Source: Tethya wilhelma
Taxonomy: Eukaryota; Porifera; Demospongiae; Tethyida; Tethyidae
Direction of reading: 5' to 3'
Length of the DNA: 64,000 bases
Assembly: GCA_964030475.1 (NCBI GenBank)
Contig: CAXIPT010000001.1
Coordinates: forward strand, 4,728,995-4,792,994
Shown: in pieces, positions 1 through 28,956 of the stretch
Position numbering within the stretch: the first letter of the stretch is position 1
Layout: every line of letters starts with the position of its first letter
The notes under the pieces: model-generated
What the model was told of the DNA's origin: nothing
The model's database searches: none
The model's input: only the letters and a program-made list of their open reading frames with translations
Made by a program: the position numbers and the translations under genes

Positions 1-3000
1 CTATATATTATAGCCTCATACACAGCCTCCTTCATAAAAACAAATGAACAAACAAACAAAATGGGGAGGAGGGTGGAGCGGTAGAAGCCTGGGTAGGTGA
101 CTACTCCATACCACTAGTAAGAACATACTTTGTACTCTACTATGTCTTGAACTGAGACAATGAGACTGGATATGACCCTCTCTTGCAATGGAAAGGGAGG
201 GCTCTTGAGGGACTTGAGGAGGTCCTCCAGAGCCTCCAGAGTGGCACCGACAACAGTCTGATCAGAGTCCGTTCTCACAGTGGCCGACATGCTACCCAGA
301 GTATTGTTGATGAGGTAACTCAAATCCGGATTATCTAAAAAAAGAGGAACAAATGATCATAAAAACACTATCTGTATAATAATATTATGAATAAAAGACA
401 ACATTCCTTAGTCCTAGCTGATGTAATTGTGGTGGTTATCCGTTAAAGTAAACAAATATGGCTAGGCAAATGACAAATCACTGCAGTGTGTTTTCTAACC
501 TTTTCCATCACCACTAGAACTGATAACATGTTGACGCCACACTTTGCAAAATCTACTCAGTGCCCAAATAGCAGCTTTTCTAATCCCCTCATGTGAGTGC
601 TGTACACAAAGAACACAAGTAATCTGATCACACCACAAACAGTAAAGACACGACAATATGAATGTACCTCACTCAGCACATTAACCTCCTTGAAACAGTC
701 ATCAATGAAGGGGATGAAATGGGCCCTGTAAAAGATATAGTGTCTCACAAGGATGATAATTATATGCCCTCACGTACCCTAAGTTTTCAGCAATCTCTCC
801 TAAGGCATTGCAAGTGTCCTCCTTTTCCTCAAGATAAGCATTCTCAACACTAAATCTGTACCATACACAAAAATAAACACAACTCTATATAACGCCATTG
901 ATAACCATGGAGTGGAGGTACTACATACCCTTCAATGGCACCGTCATCCTCAATGGAGCCCATGGCCTCGTCATCTGCTCCTCCTGGTTCTCCATTCCCA
1001 TTCTGACCTTCGAAATCCAGGAACGAAGTCTCAAATGAAGCATGGTGAACCTGTATACCAGTACAGTAGTTGCATCACCACAATAATACAATTTTACAGT
1101 AGGTACTTCCTTCATCTAATGCTTACAGTGACTCCTTCCTCTGACAATAGTGATTCCAACATCTTGCTAACTATAGTCCCCAAACTATCGGCCATTCCTT
1201 CCTTGAGGACGTAGGACAAAGAAGCAAACATGCCATATCTAGTGTGGGAGGGAAAACAAGCCATTGTTAGCATCAGTATGACTTCACACTAGTACTACTC
1301 CATAGGTATTCACATGAGACAGGGCAATAGAATGCTAAAAGCTACAAAACTACTTATCATCTTACACTGATCGTCTGAGATCAGGGTCCAGGCTCTGCAT
1401 TAATTCCTGTAAACAACCAAAAATCCTTTTTGATGTAACATGTACACACACCATAATGATAACTGTGTGTCTCCTACCATTCCAAGTAAGACGCATTTTT
1501 GTGAGAGTGGTCTGAACTGTTCCTCTCCTATTGTTCTTGCAAGAATGCCAAGGGTATCTGAGCAATACCAAGCAAGGTAGAGTGGTGAGATGGTTAGTGG
1601 CAATAGCCTCTGGCCACTTGTGGTAACTCACTCACCTACAGCCTGTGCCTTCAATGTGAACCGTTCCTGGGTATCAGGAAGTTCAATGAGCTCCTACAAC
1701 GATGGGACAAACCATAAATAATATATAGACAAAAAAACATAATACACAGGAAACTGCTGTGGATGAGCTTGGTATCATGCATGCACATTACCTGAAGAAC
1801 TTGAATGATTCTTGGGAAGTAGGGCACAAGATTCTCCTGACAGGCATTGGCTACACGTGAACAACAGAAGAACAAATTAGTCTTACAGTGAGTGAATCTA
1901 TAGATGTGCAATACAATAGGCGCACTCACCAGCTGCACCAAAGGCACTGACAACCAACTCTTGAACATGGATATTCTAATAAGGGACAAAAACAAAAGGC
2001 AACAATGGTAGGTAGCTAGCTACATCTAGGCAGGGCCTTTGTATTCAAACATACATTTATAGTGAGAGCAAAAAAGAGCTTCTCCATGTAAGTTGGGAGG
2101 TAAGGAAGAAGATCAGCTCCCAGCTGCTCACAGAATGTCTCAAGAGCATAAAATATCTTTGTGAGACCAGTGCTTTCCTTCTGGTGTTGCTGAGTGGCAG
2201 TGAGAGCTGCATCCATAAACTGAAACAACACTGGCATAAGTTCACTGCTGAACTGACTGATGTCAGGCTGTGGGTGCAAGAAAAATACAAACAGAAATGG
2301 CTTAACAATGTTGTCTGTCTGGATAGAGTAACCTTCTCCATAGGAGATGCATAGAAACAAGTACACACATACTTGTAAGTGTTCTGCAAACTGTCCAATG
2401 GCAAAGAGAGCAGAATTACGAACTATACGCTGCTCGTCATTCACCCCTAAGAAAACACAAGTGCATGTTATTGTATACATTGACATTAAAAACTTTCAAA
2501 TTGCCACAAACCTTTATAAACTATTTGAAGAAGAGTGGTCAAATGACTACAGAACAAGATACACAACATCATCATCATCATCATCCAAAGCAAAAACAGG
2601 CTTAACCACAAACTTTTTCTTGATGTACTCAGAGCAACCCTCAGTGATGACTGCTATGGCAATCAGGGAGGTGCTTCGCTGGAAATGGTTGGTGCTCTGC
2701 AACCAAGGTTGGATCAGTTGCATCTGTTACAAGAAAAAAAAATGGACAGCCTCAAAGAATATGCACAAAAAAAAGAAACCATTGATGGCACTGACCACTG
2801 GAGTAAAGATTTTTTCAGGGGGCAGGTTCAACGACAAGACATCCAACACCTGTGAAGGTCAAGAAACACCCACAAAGATAAAACCAAGGGACAAGTAGAG
2901 ACACCATCCTGTTCTAGAGTGGTCAGATGCCCTGACCTGTGCAGCAAGTGCAGTGGGTGATTGTGACTCAGTGTTGGTCTCATCTTGCAAGTCATCATCC

Positions 3001-5161
3001 TCATCATCTGCCCCGTCTGAAGTGGGCATGGCCATTATTACGAGCATGGTCTGTAGGATGGTGGGCAGGAGACCGTGTTTCAGCAACATCTAGACAACAA
3101 AGAATGGCATGAAGACATTCACAATAACTCTAACAAGATTAAGGAGGTATACAGACCTTCTTTTTCAGAGTAGTGAGCCACGTGACAAAAGAGATGGCCT
3201 TGACTCTGAGATTGTTAGTGAGGGAGACGTTAGAAGCCACTTCCAGACAGAACTGGATGAGAGAGGTCAAGTGAGGTGCAACGATCCCCACATCACATTC
3301 CACCAGCTCATCAAACAGCTCCATGGCCTCACAAGCCTTGTCCTATGGAAGAGGAGGATCAAATTCAAACAAACCCCAGCCCAACGAAAGTTGCCATAAG
3401 ACTGACCTGGTCCTGTGATATAAGAGCCTTAATGACAATCATTATCTGCGGGATCATTGCTCGAAAGTGAGGCTGGAAACACAAATGAAAAAAAAAAAAA
3501 AAAAAAGAACAAACATTACAACAGTGAACCAAGCTGATCCACTTGCAACGGAGGTTCATTACCAAATCATCACTTGTCACATACTCCACCATTGATGTCA
3601 ACGATCTAATGGAGGGAAGAAAATAAAATATTCTCAATAAATAGACAGACACAACATGGAACTCACTTAAGAGAATAAAATGGCACCATTTTATTAGCTC
3701 CGTCCTTTAGAGCAGCTGAGAACAACTGCAATAGGGCAGCAAATTTTGGCTGAAGCTAAAAGAAAAAGTGATGGTACAACTGATAATACTGTATTGTCAA
3801 CCCAAGAACTATCGCTAGATACCTGTAGCGTTGCAGTGTCCATGAGTGTACTAAGGACAAGCATTCCAGTCTAGAGAACAGTACACACACTTCATTCATC
3901 ACATGCCTATCACATGACTATCATGGGACCTCTCCTACCTCTCTCTGACGAGGTTCTGGGCTATTGCAGTGCTGCATAATGAAGTCGTTTAACTCATTCC
4001 ATTCCTGTCCTTGGGACAAGTAGTGTTTTGCTATCACACTGGCCTGTCAGGAAGATGAAAATATAATTGTACGTACTATTTACACCACACAAAAAGAATG
4101 ACCATTTCCTTCAAAGTGAGGTTCCAGTCGGAGGAGGTACAATTTTCAGTGCACTTGTACTTTTTGCCCATACAATTTGCACGTGACACTAGGAGCTTAA
4201 GTACTAAAATGATCATGTGCAGTAAAAATGCCAGCTCAGCATGCCACACGGCTGTCGTACCTCCTCTGGGTTCCACTTGGCACCGTACAATGACAAAAGT
4301 TACACAACTTTTGAGTACACATTATAATATGATTTTCCAAATCATAAATGCCATGGATACCCCACACCCATGCCCTATTATAATAGCTCACAGAACATTA
4401 AAGCATAGCAGAGAACAGACATAGCTGCTGTAGAAGTACTCACCAAGTATGCAATGGAGCGCACGACCAAATGCCTGCATGTGGATACAAAGATACAAAG
4501 CAAAGGAGAGCATGAAGAAAGAACTGGGAATCGGTGAGTGTTTATTACTCACGTGTTTTCTTGTGCAAGGCATTGCAGCAATGTGATTTTTGTCCTAAAA
4601 ACACACACACACAAATCATTGAAAACTTTTTAAGGATAGTAGCTGAAATTATGTTTACATGCCTTTGCTGAACTTCTAGTGGAAGCCGTTTCCAGACCTT
4701 CACTATTCTTTTTCTTAGTAGGATGGCAGCATACTGTCTGAGCTATAGAAGAAAACAATCAAAAATACCTGTGTATTGTCGTCACGACATACTAATGGTG
4801 TAAGAAACAAGACCCACACATACATGCATCAGTGAACAAACAACTTGTTTTGGATTCAATGGAAGGAACTTCGTTTGTGAAAATAGAGCATCCTCACTAA
4901 TGAGCAATGATCATGCACAACGAAACAATGTTGTAAACATACTTGTGGGTTAGGAGAGGCTACAAGTATTTCACAGAGTGGAGGAATGATGGCTGGGTCT
5001 TTGTAGACTGCTTGCAGATCTTTGGTGGCCTGGTTAATAACATAAAGAAGACTAGAATCATTAATTCACGTCACGGAGGGCCAAAGATCCCTCACTTGTT
5101 GGATAACCGAATTGTCAGGAACCAACAGACGAGCAAGAATCTCTTCCAGTGTAGACGCCAT
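1..5161 (-). CDS. IPO4: Importin-4, karyopherin-beta nuclear import receptor (3' end beyond window)
   Basis: Karyopherin-beta of the IPO4 type, which carries cargo such as histones and ribosomal proteins into the nucleus. The start is ATG at 5161-5159; exon 1 (5096-5161) gives 22 residues beginning MASTLEEILARLL, and exon 2 is 4943-5029, both with GT-AG boundaries. Many short exons follow leftwards. They line up in order with human IPO4 from memory: a block near 3139-3324 with ELVECDVGIVAPHL; an acidic stretch near 2960-3040 rich in D and E; a block near 2060-2460 with RIVRNSALFAIGQFAEHLQ; a piece near 1380 ending DPDLRRSV; a second acidic region near 930-1030; and a HEAT-repeat exon at 129-334. 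The gene leaves the window at about residue 750 of the human protein. About 257 bp separates its ATG from the divergent kinase gene. Exon boundaries in the middle were not all resolved. Confidence 0.9.
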
Positions 5162-5417
5162 TCAGAAAAATGCTCCACGTGGATTGTGGGTTGGTCCGAT
5201 GTAGGGTCTCGTGACATCAATTTAGCTGAGCTCATCAGAAATTGTTTGTGTCTCTTTCGAGGTTTTTGTGTCAGGCAAGACAGTCTTTTCAAGGTAATAG
5301 AGTTTATAGTAGTCTGTATAAATACAGTAGTTATTAAATCTATAAATTATCGTAAAGTACACGTGGTCAAAATCTCACAATCTAGATCTATCTGTACCCT
5401 TTCCATAATTTCAGGCT
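5162..5417. promoter_or_regulatory. Shared head-to-head promoter of IPO4 and the kinase-Kelch gene, with a likely 5' UTR intron
   Basis: Only 256 bp separate the two divergent start codons. On the + strand a good donor (TTTTCAAGGTAATAG, near 5286-5300) and an acceptor (TTTCAG at 5409-5414, directly before the ATG at 5418) suggest a non-coding first exon and a short 5' UTR intron for the kinase gene. No clear TATA box is visible. That the promoter is bidirectional is inference from spacing. Confidence 0.55.
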
Positions 5418-7538
5418 ATGGCTCAACAGAGCTTTCAATTTCAGAAGTACAATATCTTCAGAGAAAAGCCTCTTGGTCATGGTTCTTATGGAGCTGTGTA
5501 CAAAGCCATGTGTGACCAGCTACCCTGTGCTGCAAAGGTTTTACATCCAACCATTGTTGATCAGTATGATCCAGGATCGGGAAGGATTCTCCAACGATTT
5601 CAGCAGGAGTGTGACTTCCTCAATCACATAAGACATCCTAACATTGTACAGTATCTTGGAATGTGCACGGATGTAGAGTCAAACCTGCCTGCCTTGTTCA
5701 TGGAATTGATGGATGAGAGCTTGACCTCTTTGCTTGAACGACCAGAGAGCACTCTTCCGTGTCACGTACAAGTTGATTTGTGTCACGATATTTCACTTGC
5801 GATCGCCTACCTTCATTCCAATGGTATTCAACATCGTGATCTCTCCAGTAACAATGTTCTAGTCATTGCTGGAAGGAGGGCCAAAGTCACTGATTTTGGA
5901 ATGTCCAGAATCTCCGGTGCTACAAGTGTTAAGTTATCTCAACTCACTCAATGTCCAGGAACAATTGGTTACATGTCACCAGAAGCTTTAAAAATGCCTC
6001 CAGTCTACACTAAAAAGCTTGATGTGTTCTCACAGGGAGTGATCATGATCCAAGTGTGTACTGGTCTCTTTCCCGATCCAGGTCCAGCCGTTAAAGAGGT
6101 ACCAGACTCCCGTTCTTTGGTTGGAGTACTCCAATACCCAGTACCTGAAACAGAACGCCGAAATAACCACATCCAACTTATTGATAAAGAACACCCCCTT
6201 CTTCCCATCGCTAGTGCTTGCATAGCCTACATGGAAAAGGATAGACCTTCAGCTGATGATGTGTGCCATAAATTAGCCATTTCGAGGGAACAAGACACCA
6301 TGTACCTCAAGGCAAAACAAGAGGCAGAGAACCCACCTCGTGTGGAAGAGACATTAGGTGTCACTGCTAATGAAGGACTGATATCTGCATTACGAAGTGA
6401 ACATGCTGCAGAAATTCAAGAGAAGAATGAAGAACTAGACCAGAAAGATTGTGAAATTGCAGCAAAAAATGAAGAAATTGCTAGTAAAGATCAGGAGATT
6501 GCCACACTCCGAGCCCAACTGTCACGAACACTTCAGGAAAATTCACAACTAACTTCAAATTATGAAGTAACTCACAAACAGCTTCAGGAGCTACGTATAC
6601 AGCAAACACGAACCCAGAGCAATGGCCCAGTACAAAGACGAGAAGTTGAAAGGTCAATCAGTCTTGTGTGGGAATCAACCACCGAGAGAGCACCATCTGA
6701 TATGCGAAGAGGGTCGTCCGTTGTGAACGGCAACCTACTTTACATTAGGAGTGGATCGGGAGTGTATGCCTACGACCTAATGGAAAGGGTATGGCGTATC
6801 CTACCTCAATGTGAACAGAAGATAGGCTGCTTAGCAATAGTGCATGGTTACCTAGTGATGGTGGGAGGAAAGCATTCTCTCAGTGGTCTCATGACCGACA
6901 GACTGCTCAGCCTCATCGACAATGACGACAATGGAATGTGGATCGAACAGCTCCCTCCCATGCTCACAAAACGTCTGTTTGCTACTTCCATCACCCATCG
7001 CAATCATCTCATTGTAGCTGGTGGCTCTTCAACCGGCCGAGTTGAACACAACACCGACATTGTAGAAGTCCTGAATACCGACTCCCTTGCCTGGTCTAGA
7101 GTGGCCAATCTCCCTCATACATTTGGAGCAGCTACAGCTGCCATTTGCGGTGACCAACTCTATATGTTAGGAGGTAACGATACCTTCCAACCGAGACAGT
7201 CTGTCCTCGAATGCTCCCTGAAAGAGCTGCTAGGTCGCTCTCACGGAGGATCAGTGTGGAGAAGAGAGACAAACCTACCCCTGTACTACTCTACATGCAC
7301 TGAGGTGGGTGGACAGCTTCTCTCTCTCGGTGGGCAAGATCCTGTCTCTAAAGAGGCCACTTCAACCGTCTACAAGTACAGTCCGGCAAAGAGATCGTGG
7401 AGTCCAATTGGCCGTTTAACGATCTCTCGATACAAGTGCTATGTTGGGGTGGTTGGCAGTACTTTGCTAGTTGTGGGTGGTGAGGTGAACAAAGAAGGAG
7501 CCATGACTGATACTATTGAAATAGCTGCTGTTTTGTAA
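5418..7538 (+). CDS. Protein kinase - coiled coil - Kelch repeat fusion protein, 706 aa, single coding exon
   Basis: Residues 14-290 are a protein kinase domain of tyrosine-kinase-like type: glycine loop GHGSYGAVYKA (20-30), ATP-binding Lys40 in AAKVL, catalytic loop HRDLSSNNVL (139-148; Asp141, Asn146), DFG at 159-161 and an APE-like SPE at 187-189. All catalytic residues are present. Residues of about 310-400 form a charged coiled coil with near-repeated heptads (EIAAKNEEIASKDQEIA). Residues of about 420-706 form a Kelch propeller with repeated GG and W/Y positions (LVMVGGKHSL, LIVAGGSS, LYMLGGND, LLSLGGQD, LLVVGGE). No signal peptide or membrane segment is seen. The coding region has no intron, although neighbouring genes have many; an upstream 5' UTR intron is likely. 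Kinase plus Kelch is not a usual vertebrate layout. A likely polyadenylation signal lies at 7627-7632. Substrate unknown. Confidence 0.9.
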   Translation: MAQQSFQFQKYNIFREKPLGHGSYGAVYKAMCDQLPCAAKVLHPTIVDQYDPGSGRILQRFQQECDFLNHIRHPNIVQYLGMCTDVESNLPALFMELMDESLTSLLERPESTLPCHVQVDLCHDISLAIAYLHSNGIQHRDLSSNNVLVIAGRRAKVTDFGMSRISGATSVKLSQLTQCPGTIGYMSPEALKMPPVYTKKLDVFSQGVIMIQVCTGLFPDPGPAVKEVPDSRSLVGVLQYPVPETERRNNHIQLIDKEHPLLPIASACIAYMEKDRPSADDVCHKLAISREQDTMYLKAKQEAENPPRVEETLGVTANEGLISALRSEHAAEIQEKNEELDQKDCEIAAKNEEIASKDQEIATLRAQLSRTLQENSQLTSNYEVTHKQLQELRIQQTRTQSNGPVQRREVERSISLVWESTTERAPSDMRRGSSVVNGNLLYIRSGSGVYAYDLMERVWRILPQCEQKIGCLAIVHGYLVMVGGKHSLSGLMTDRLLSLIDNDDNGMWIEQLPPMLTKRLFATSITHRNHLIVAGGSSTGRVEHNTDIVEVLNTDSLAWSRVANLPHTFGAATAAICGDQLYMLGGNDTFQPRQSVLECSLKELLGRSHGGSVWRRETNLPLYYSTCTEVGGQLLSLGGQDPVSKEATSTVYKYSPAKRSWSPIGRLTISRYKCYVGVVGSTLLVVGGEVNKEGAMTDTIEIAAVL

Positions 7539-7626
7539 AACGAGATAGTGTATGCTGTTTTTCTGTTTCTGTTTCTGTATGTAGATCTGTGGTAGAATGT
7601 GTTTTTCAATGATTAAAGGGTTAATC

Positions 7627-7632
7627 AATAAA
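7627..7632 (+). terminator. AATAAA polyadenylation signal of the kinase-Kelch gene
   Basis: AATAAA lies 89 bases after the kinase stop codon and only 73 bases before the TAF11 start codon, so the two tandem transcripts nearly abut. Confidence 0.6.
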
Positions 7633-7666
7633 CTTTCACTGAACTTTGAACTTTTGACTCGAGTAT

Positions 7667-7674
7667 TCTCGCGA
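7667..7674 (+). promoter_or_regulatory. TCTCGCGA core-promoter motif upstream of TAF11
   Basis: The palindromic TCTCGCGA element sits 31-38 bases before the TAF11 ATG in an otherwise CpG-poor region. This motif is known from TATA-less housekeeping promoters of animals. Function here is inferred from position only. Confidence 0.4.
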
Positions 7675-7704
7675 CTCGTGAGACTAGAGAGAGATCACAG
7701 GGAA

Positions 7705-8581
7705 ATGGGAAAGCGTAAAAAGGATCGTGACGATACAAGTGCCTCTGAAGCAGAGTTAGAGGCTGGACCAAGCTCCTCCAAGAAGATGAAGCTAGCTGAA
7801 AAGACGGTCGATGAGAACAAAACAGATCCAGAGCAGGAAGAATCCCCCCAACCTGGTAAGGAGTCGAGAGAGCCATTAATGGCCGTTGAATATCACTGTC
7901 TAGTCTGTTGTATCTTGTAAAACACAGTGGTAGTTGAAGAATCAGAGCTTTTACCGCAGTAGTTTTACAAAACTATCACTCTTGATATATAATGATTTTT
8001 GTAGCACCCAAGAGTCGAATAGAGGTGGAGATGCAAGCTGAAAGGGACAAGATGGAGTTACTAGTGTCAGCTCTTTCAAACACACAACAAGATCAATATG
8101 AGATCTTTCGTCGATCTACTTTCCCCAAGAGTACAGTCAGGAAGATCATGCAGAATGTCTGTGGGAGCTCTGTCCCTCAGAATGCTGTTATTGCAATGGC
8201 AGGCATCACAAAGGTATTATAATATAACATATAGATGCAATAATATTTTTTTAAAAAGGAATGCTAAGGGTACATATTTTTTCAAAATTTATGTGATTGT
8301 GGGTGTATCCTAGCCTTGATCGAAGATGGCTCATTATATTTGCTGCTGCTTTTTTAAAGAAACGACCTTTACCCACACTACTCTTATAACAATCATGTAC
8401 ATCAACATGATGACTGTAGGTGTATGTTGGTGAGATAGTGGAGGAGGCCTGTCAGTCTCGAGAGGCACTGGAAGAAGAGGGTCCTCTGCAACCAAAACAC
8501 ATCAGAGAAGCTGTTAGAAGACTCAGAACAAAAGATAGGGTTCCAAACTCAAGATACAAGAAAGTATTTCCTTTTAGATAA
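7705..8581 (+). CDS. TAF11: TFIID subunit 11 (TAF11), histone-fold protein, 173 aa in three exons
   Basis: Subunit of general transcription factor TFIID that pairs with TAF13 through a histone fold. Exons: 7705-7855, 8005-8213 and 8420-8581, all GT-AG, with phases that join exactly to 174 codons including stop. Residues 1-50 are charged and disordered ([15 protein letters not shown]). The TAF11 histone fold follows: [35 protein letters not shown], then across the last junction [29 protein letters not shown] and VPNSRYKK. This closely matches the human C-terminal region as remembered. The protein is shorter than human TAF11 (about 211 aa) because of a shorter N-terminus. Convergent with GMDS, whose stop is 203 bp away. 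Confidence 0.93.
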
Positions 8582-8783
8582 GATTTTGTGATACTGTCAT
8601 TCCTCTAGTGATAATTACTACAACGGTTGTCATCATTAATAATAATTATATACATGTGACTTAGCACTTGAAGTGCACAGAGATATCAATTGAACCTAGG
8701 AGAATAGAGCATGTTCAATAAGTTACACTATACGCAATTACACATCATAATTTTGAACATTGAAAATGCTTAAAACATCTCCA

Positions 8784-26001
<17,218 letters not shown>

Positions 26002-26640
26002 GTTAGATGAAGAGATTTGGATTTTTGATGAAAAAGATTCAAGAACAAAAAGCACTGTGACAAGGCGGGCACATGCAGGGAACGGTTCAGGGTGAACTTT
26101 GAACTTTGACCTTACAAGTTACACTACTCAGCTAACTTTATTATTATTATTTTGTACATTATATTTTAATGCCTTAGTAATTTTACTAAACAAGGAAAAA
26201 GTGATTTCAATCTGTAGCGAATCTGATAACGTGATGATACAAAGATAATAATGAGTGAACTATAATAATAGGTAACAATGCATTATACCTGAATTCCTGA
26301 TGCCAAAAAATATTACTGCATGGTGTTTACTACTATTTGCAATATACTGAGAGGTTAATTTTACAGATGTGAACAGTAACTATGTGAGATTCTAGAAAAA
26401 TAATAACTGGTTAGTGGTGAAAATATGCCCGTGCAGTGAGACTCTGAAAACAAAACAAAAATAGACCGTGATGATATAATTTTCAAGATGTAAGTGATTG
26501 ATTTGCATGCATGAATGCAAAAAAAACATAGAGCTGTTTGAAGAAAAATAGTACTATACAACTGAGAATTAATGCATGATGACTGAAGGACCAACGCAAT
26601 CATGATTAAGAAGGTGATTTTTCTTACTGACTTGAATTAT
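26002..26640. other. Intergenic: forkhead 3' UTR and GMDS upstream region
   Basis: 640 bp between two minus-strand genes. A minus-strand AATAAA (TTTATT at 26137-26142) is a possible polyadenylation signal for the forkhead gene, about 500 bases after its stop. The part nearest 26001 should hold the GMDS promoter; no TATA box is evident. Confidence 0.5.
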
Positions 26641-28101
26641 TCACAATTCATTTTCGTCACTTGCACGTCCGGTTCGCAAGGGAGGTATATGCACATCGCC
26701 AGGTACTTCATCTACATTTAAGCCGCACCCATCAAGATCTGAAATGGAAAGACGGCCTTCCGGAATGGTACCTGTGTTTGAACTCAGCTGTGGAAAAGGG
26801 TAGGCTGGACCGTTGCAACTACGAGGGGAGCTACCAGCTTCACTGCTTGTGTCGGAAATGTTCACATGCACACTTCCGGAGAGAGTGTGACTGATGCTGT
26901 GAATAGGTATGTTCTCAGGGAGGTCTGTTTCCACAGGGGTAGTGACGGTACATGTACTAGTGTTTATGTCAGTGAGGCTCGGTGACCACTGATCTTGTTG
27001 TGAAGGTGTCGTACTTGAAGTACTGATATGAGGAGAGTAGTGACCACCATCACTAGGGAGCATGGCTGCATTTTGGGACTGTTGCATTGAGATCATGTCT
27101 GCAGTTTTTGGGTATGCAGGTGGCTGCTGTGATGTGATGGACTGCTGACTGTATGCAAGAACAGGAGATGTGATGCTCACTGGCACATCTGCTCCACTTA
27201 TTTCTGAAGTCACTCGCTGTGGGTAGTGTGGTGATAGGCCCTGTTGAGTGGCAATGAATGGGAATGACTGGGCAGCATCGAAAGCTCGAGGAATAGCTGG
27301 TGGATAATGTGGAGTACTTGGTGAGATGAAACCAGGTGAGGTATGACTTGGATGGATAGTCGGTCCAGCCATGTATGGCACGGGATTGACAACAGCAGTT
27401 GCAACAAGCATGTCGATTCCACCTCCACAATGACCATGGGCAGTCATTAGTTCATGTGTTTCTTTAGGCGTGTGTTCAGCTTCTTCGTTTGCTTCTGGGA
27501 CGTCTCCTTTCTTGTATCGCTTTTTCCTCCTTCTGAATGATCCTTCATCAAACATGTGCCTGGCTCCAGGCTCTAGGATCCAATAATGGCCTTTGCCTGG
27601 TTTACCTTGCTCCCTTGGTAACTTCTGAAAGCACTCATTCAAAGACAAGTTGTGCCTGATGCTATTTTCCCATCCCTGCTTGCAATTCTGACTGTAGTAT
27701 GGAAACTTCTCACGAATAAACTGGCAAATCTCAGCCAAAGTAGCCCTCTTGTTCTGCATTGACTCTATAGCCATCGTGATTAGTGCTATGTACGAGTAAG
27801 GAGGTTTTTGTGGCCTATGAATCCTTCCAACAGCCACAGGAAAGCTTGCAGCTTCATTTGGAGTGTGTAGAGGGCGAAGCTGCTGCGGGTACTGAGGATA
27901 ATATGCGGTCTGACATCTTCCGTAAAGGTCACTGGAAGCTATCCTTGCTGGATCGTAGCCCACACTGACCGATTGCGCACCACTTGCATAGTAAGGAGAG
28001 TGTGGAATTCCAGCATAGAACTTGTATGGATGATGCCTCTGCATGTTGTTTGCAGGTTCAAAATTGTGATTCATAAGCTCGACAGTATCTACTCCAGGCA
28101 T
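26641..28101 (-). CDS. Class I forkhead-box transcription factor, 486 aa
   Basis: The DNA-binding forkhead domain covers residues of about 97-200: [31 protein letters not shown], the recognition helix [30 protein letters not shown], and wing 2 [17 protein letters not shown]. The GKGHYW plus F-EGSFRRR combination recalls FoxF/FoxQ1, but FoxC/D/L1 are not excluded, so no symbol is given. The remainder is Ser/Thr/Pro/Gln/His-rich, as in transactivation regions; the C-terminus ends ASDENEL. The start is set at the ATG at 28101-28099 ([10 protein letters not shown]). Longer open sequence upstream is intronic, because a clear acceptor (TATATACAG then GTGCAC) lies just above the ATG at about 28127-28136, so a 5' exon exists further up. 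The coding region visible here has no intron. Transcribed divergently from RNF31. Confidence 0.88.
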   Translation of the reverse strand: MPGVDTVELMNHNFEPANNMQRHHPYKFYAGIPHSPYYASGAQSVSVGYDPARIASSDLYGRCQTAYYPQYPQQLRPLHTPNEAASFPVAVGRIHRPQKPPYSYIALITMAIESMQNKRATLAEICQFIREKFPYYSQNCKQGWENSIRHNLSLNECFQKLPREQGKPGKGHYWILEPGARHMFDEGSFRRRKKRYKKGDVPEANEEAEHTPKETHELMTAHGHCGGGIDMLVATAVVNPVPYMAGPTIHPSHTSPGFISPSTPHYPPAIPRAFDAAQSFPFIATQQGLSPHYPQRVTSEISGADVPVSITSPVLAYSQQSITSQQPPAYPKTADMISMQQSQNAAMLPSDGGHYSPHISTSSTTPSQQDQWSPSLTDINTSTCTVTTPVETDLPENIPIHSISHTLSGSVHVNISDTSSEAGSSPRSCNGPAYPFPQLSSNTGTIPEGRLSISDLDGCGLNVDEVPGDVHIPPLRTGRASDENEL

Positions 28102-28136
28102 CAGGAATTGCGGCTCTGATGTGCACCTGTATATAT

Positions 28137-28956
28137 ATATTAAAAAAATAATCAGTGTGAGAATATCCAATTATCGCAAGTCATACAAATATTGATTCTA
28201 TAATTATACCAACGCTATACTAAAATAAATTTGCAAGCCAAACAACTGACCAGAGACCACTGCTTTTGTGCAGGCTAAAGCATTCAAATTTGATATTTTT
28301 GAACTCTTTTGTGTTGCATTTGGCATCATTACAGGAAGTTTATCTTTTGCTGCAACAAGCAAAATTGTTCAGCTGCTCTACACGCACCTTGAATATGCTT
28401 GCAGAGAAGGGAAGGAGTGGCTGCTTCGATCCACGTTCGAGCTAGAAAGTCAAGTGCCTAGATCTGTGTACACAGTGGTGAGCCTGCTTCTCTTCTAGTA
28501 GCTGTAGTTTTTCAATTTTATACCAGCTGTAAATGGTACACTCTGCAAGTGTGCATTCTCAATTCCTTTCTGTACGGTGCAGTTTTATACGCCAGCATCG
28601 TGCGTGGGTGTGGCTGGTACCGACGAACATGTGGCATGTGACGAAAGAGCTAGAGGTAGGGCCTAGGGGATTCCCCTTCCAAAAAGAAACGCTCGTTCAT
28701 CCTCAAGATGGCGGAGTAAAGTTAGGCCTTTTCGTGATTCAAAATTTGCGTGGAGACTTAATAGTTGAGGCACCAAAATCTGGAATTGAGTTGCAAGATA
28801 CTTAAACTATCCTTCCACAGGGGAATAGCTGTGATCCATTGTCTGTGAGCTGGTAAAGCATTGTGCATAAATTGAAACTAGGTAACTTGTCCTCAAAACC
28901 ACTTTATCTACCTTAGTACTTACCTTCTCCTTTTCTCTCTGTGTGTATAGTCAGCT
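28137..28956. other. Divergent upstream region between forkhead gene and RNF31
   Basis: About 820 bp with no convincing coding sequence. It should contain the 5' exon(s) of the forkhead gene on the minus strand and the promoter and 5' UTR of RNF31 on the plus strand. For RNF31 a donor near 28853 (CTGGTAAAGC) and an acceptor TGTGTATAG ending near 28950 suggest a 5' UTR intron ending just before the ATG. Confidence 0.5.
28705..28714 (+). promoter_or_regulatory. AAGATGGCGG, YY1-type site near the RNF31 transcription start
   Basis: AAGATGGCGG matches the YY1 element typical of the first bases downstream of transcription starts in animal housekeeping genes. It lies about 240 bp before the RNF31 ATG and upstream of the inferred 5' UTR intron, which fits a start site close by. 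Inference from motif and position. Confidence 0.5.

Noticed and set aside
4943..5515. 190-codon plus-strand open frame across the IPO4/kinase promoter
   Set aside because: It is the antisense of IPO4 exons 1-2 followed by 5' UTR sequence; no protein similarity.
7539..7704. Operon-like co-transcription of the kinase-Kelch gene and TAF11
   Set aside because: The spacing is short, but a polyadenylation signal and a TCTCGCGA promoter motif lie between them, which fits two separate transcripts.
28102..28170. Hydrophobic start [15 protein letters not shown] on the forkhead protein
   Set aside because: It is intron read-through; a clear TATATACAG acceptor lies just before the exon, and a signal-peptide-like start makes no sense for a transcription factor.
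28268..28805. Possible small gene between the forkhead gene and RNF31
   Set aside because: Open frames of 76 and 90 codons lack domains and splice support; the region is better explained as promoter and 5' UTR.
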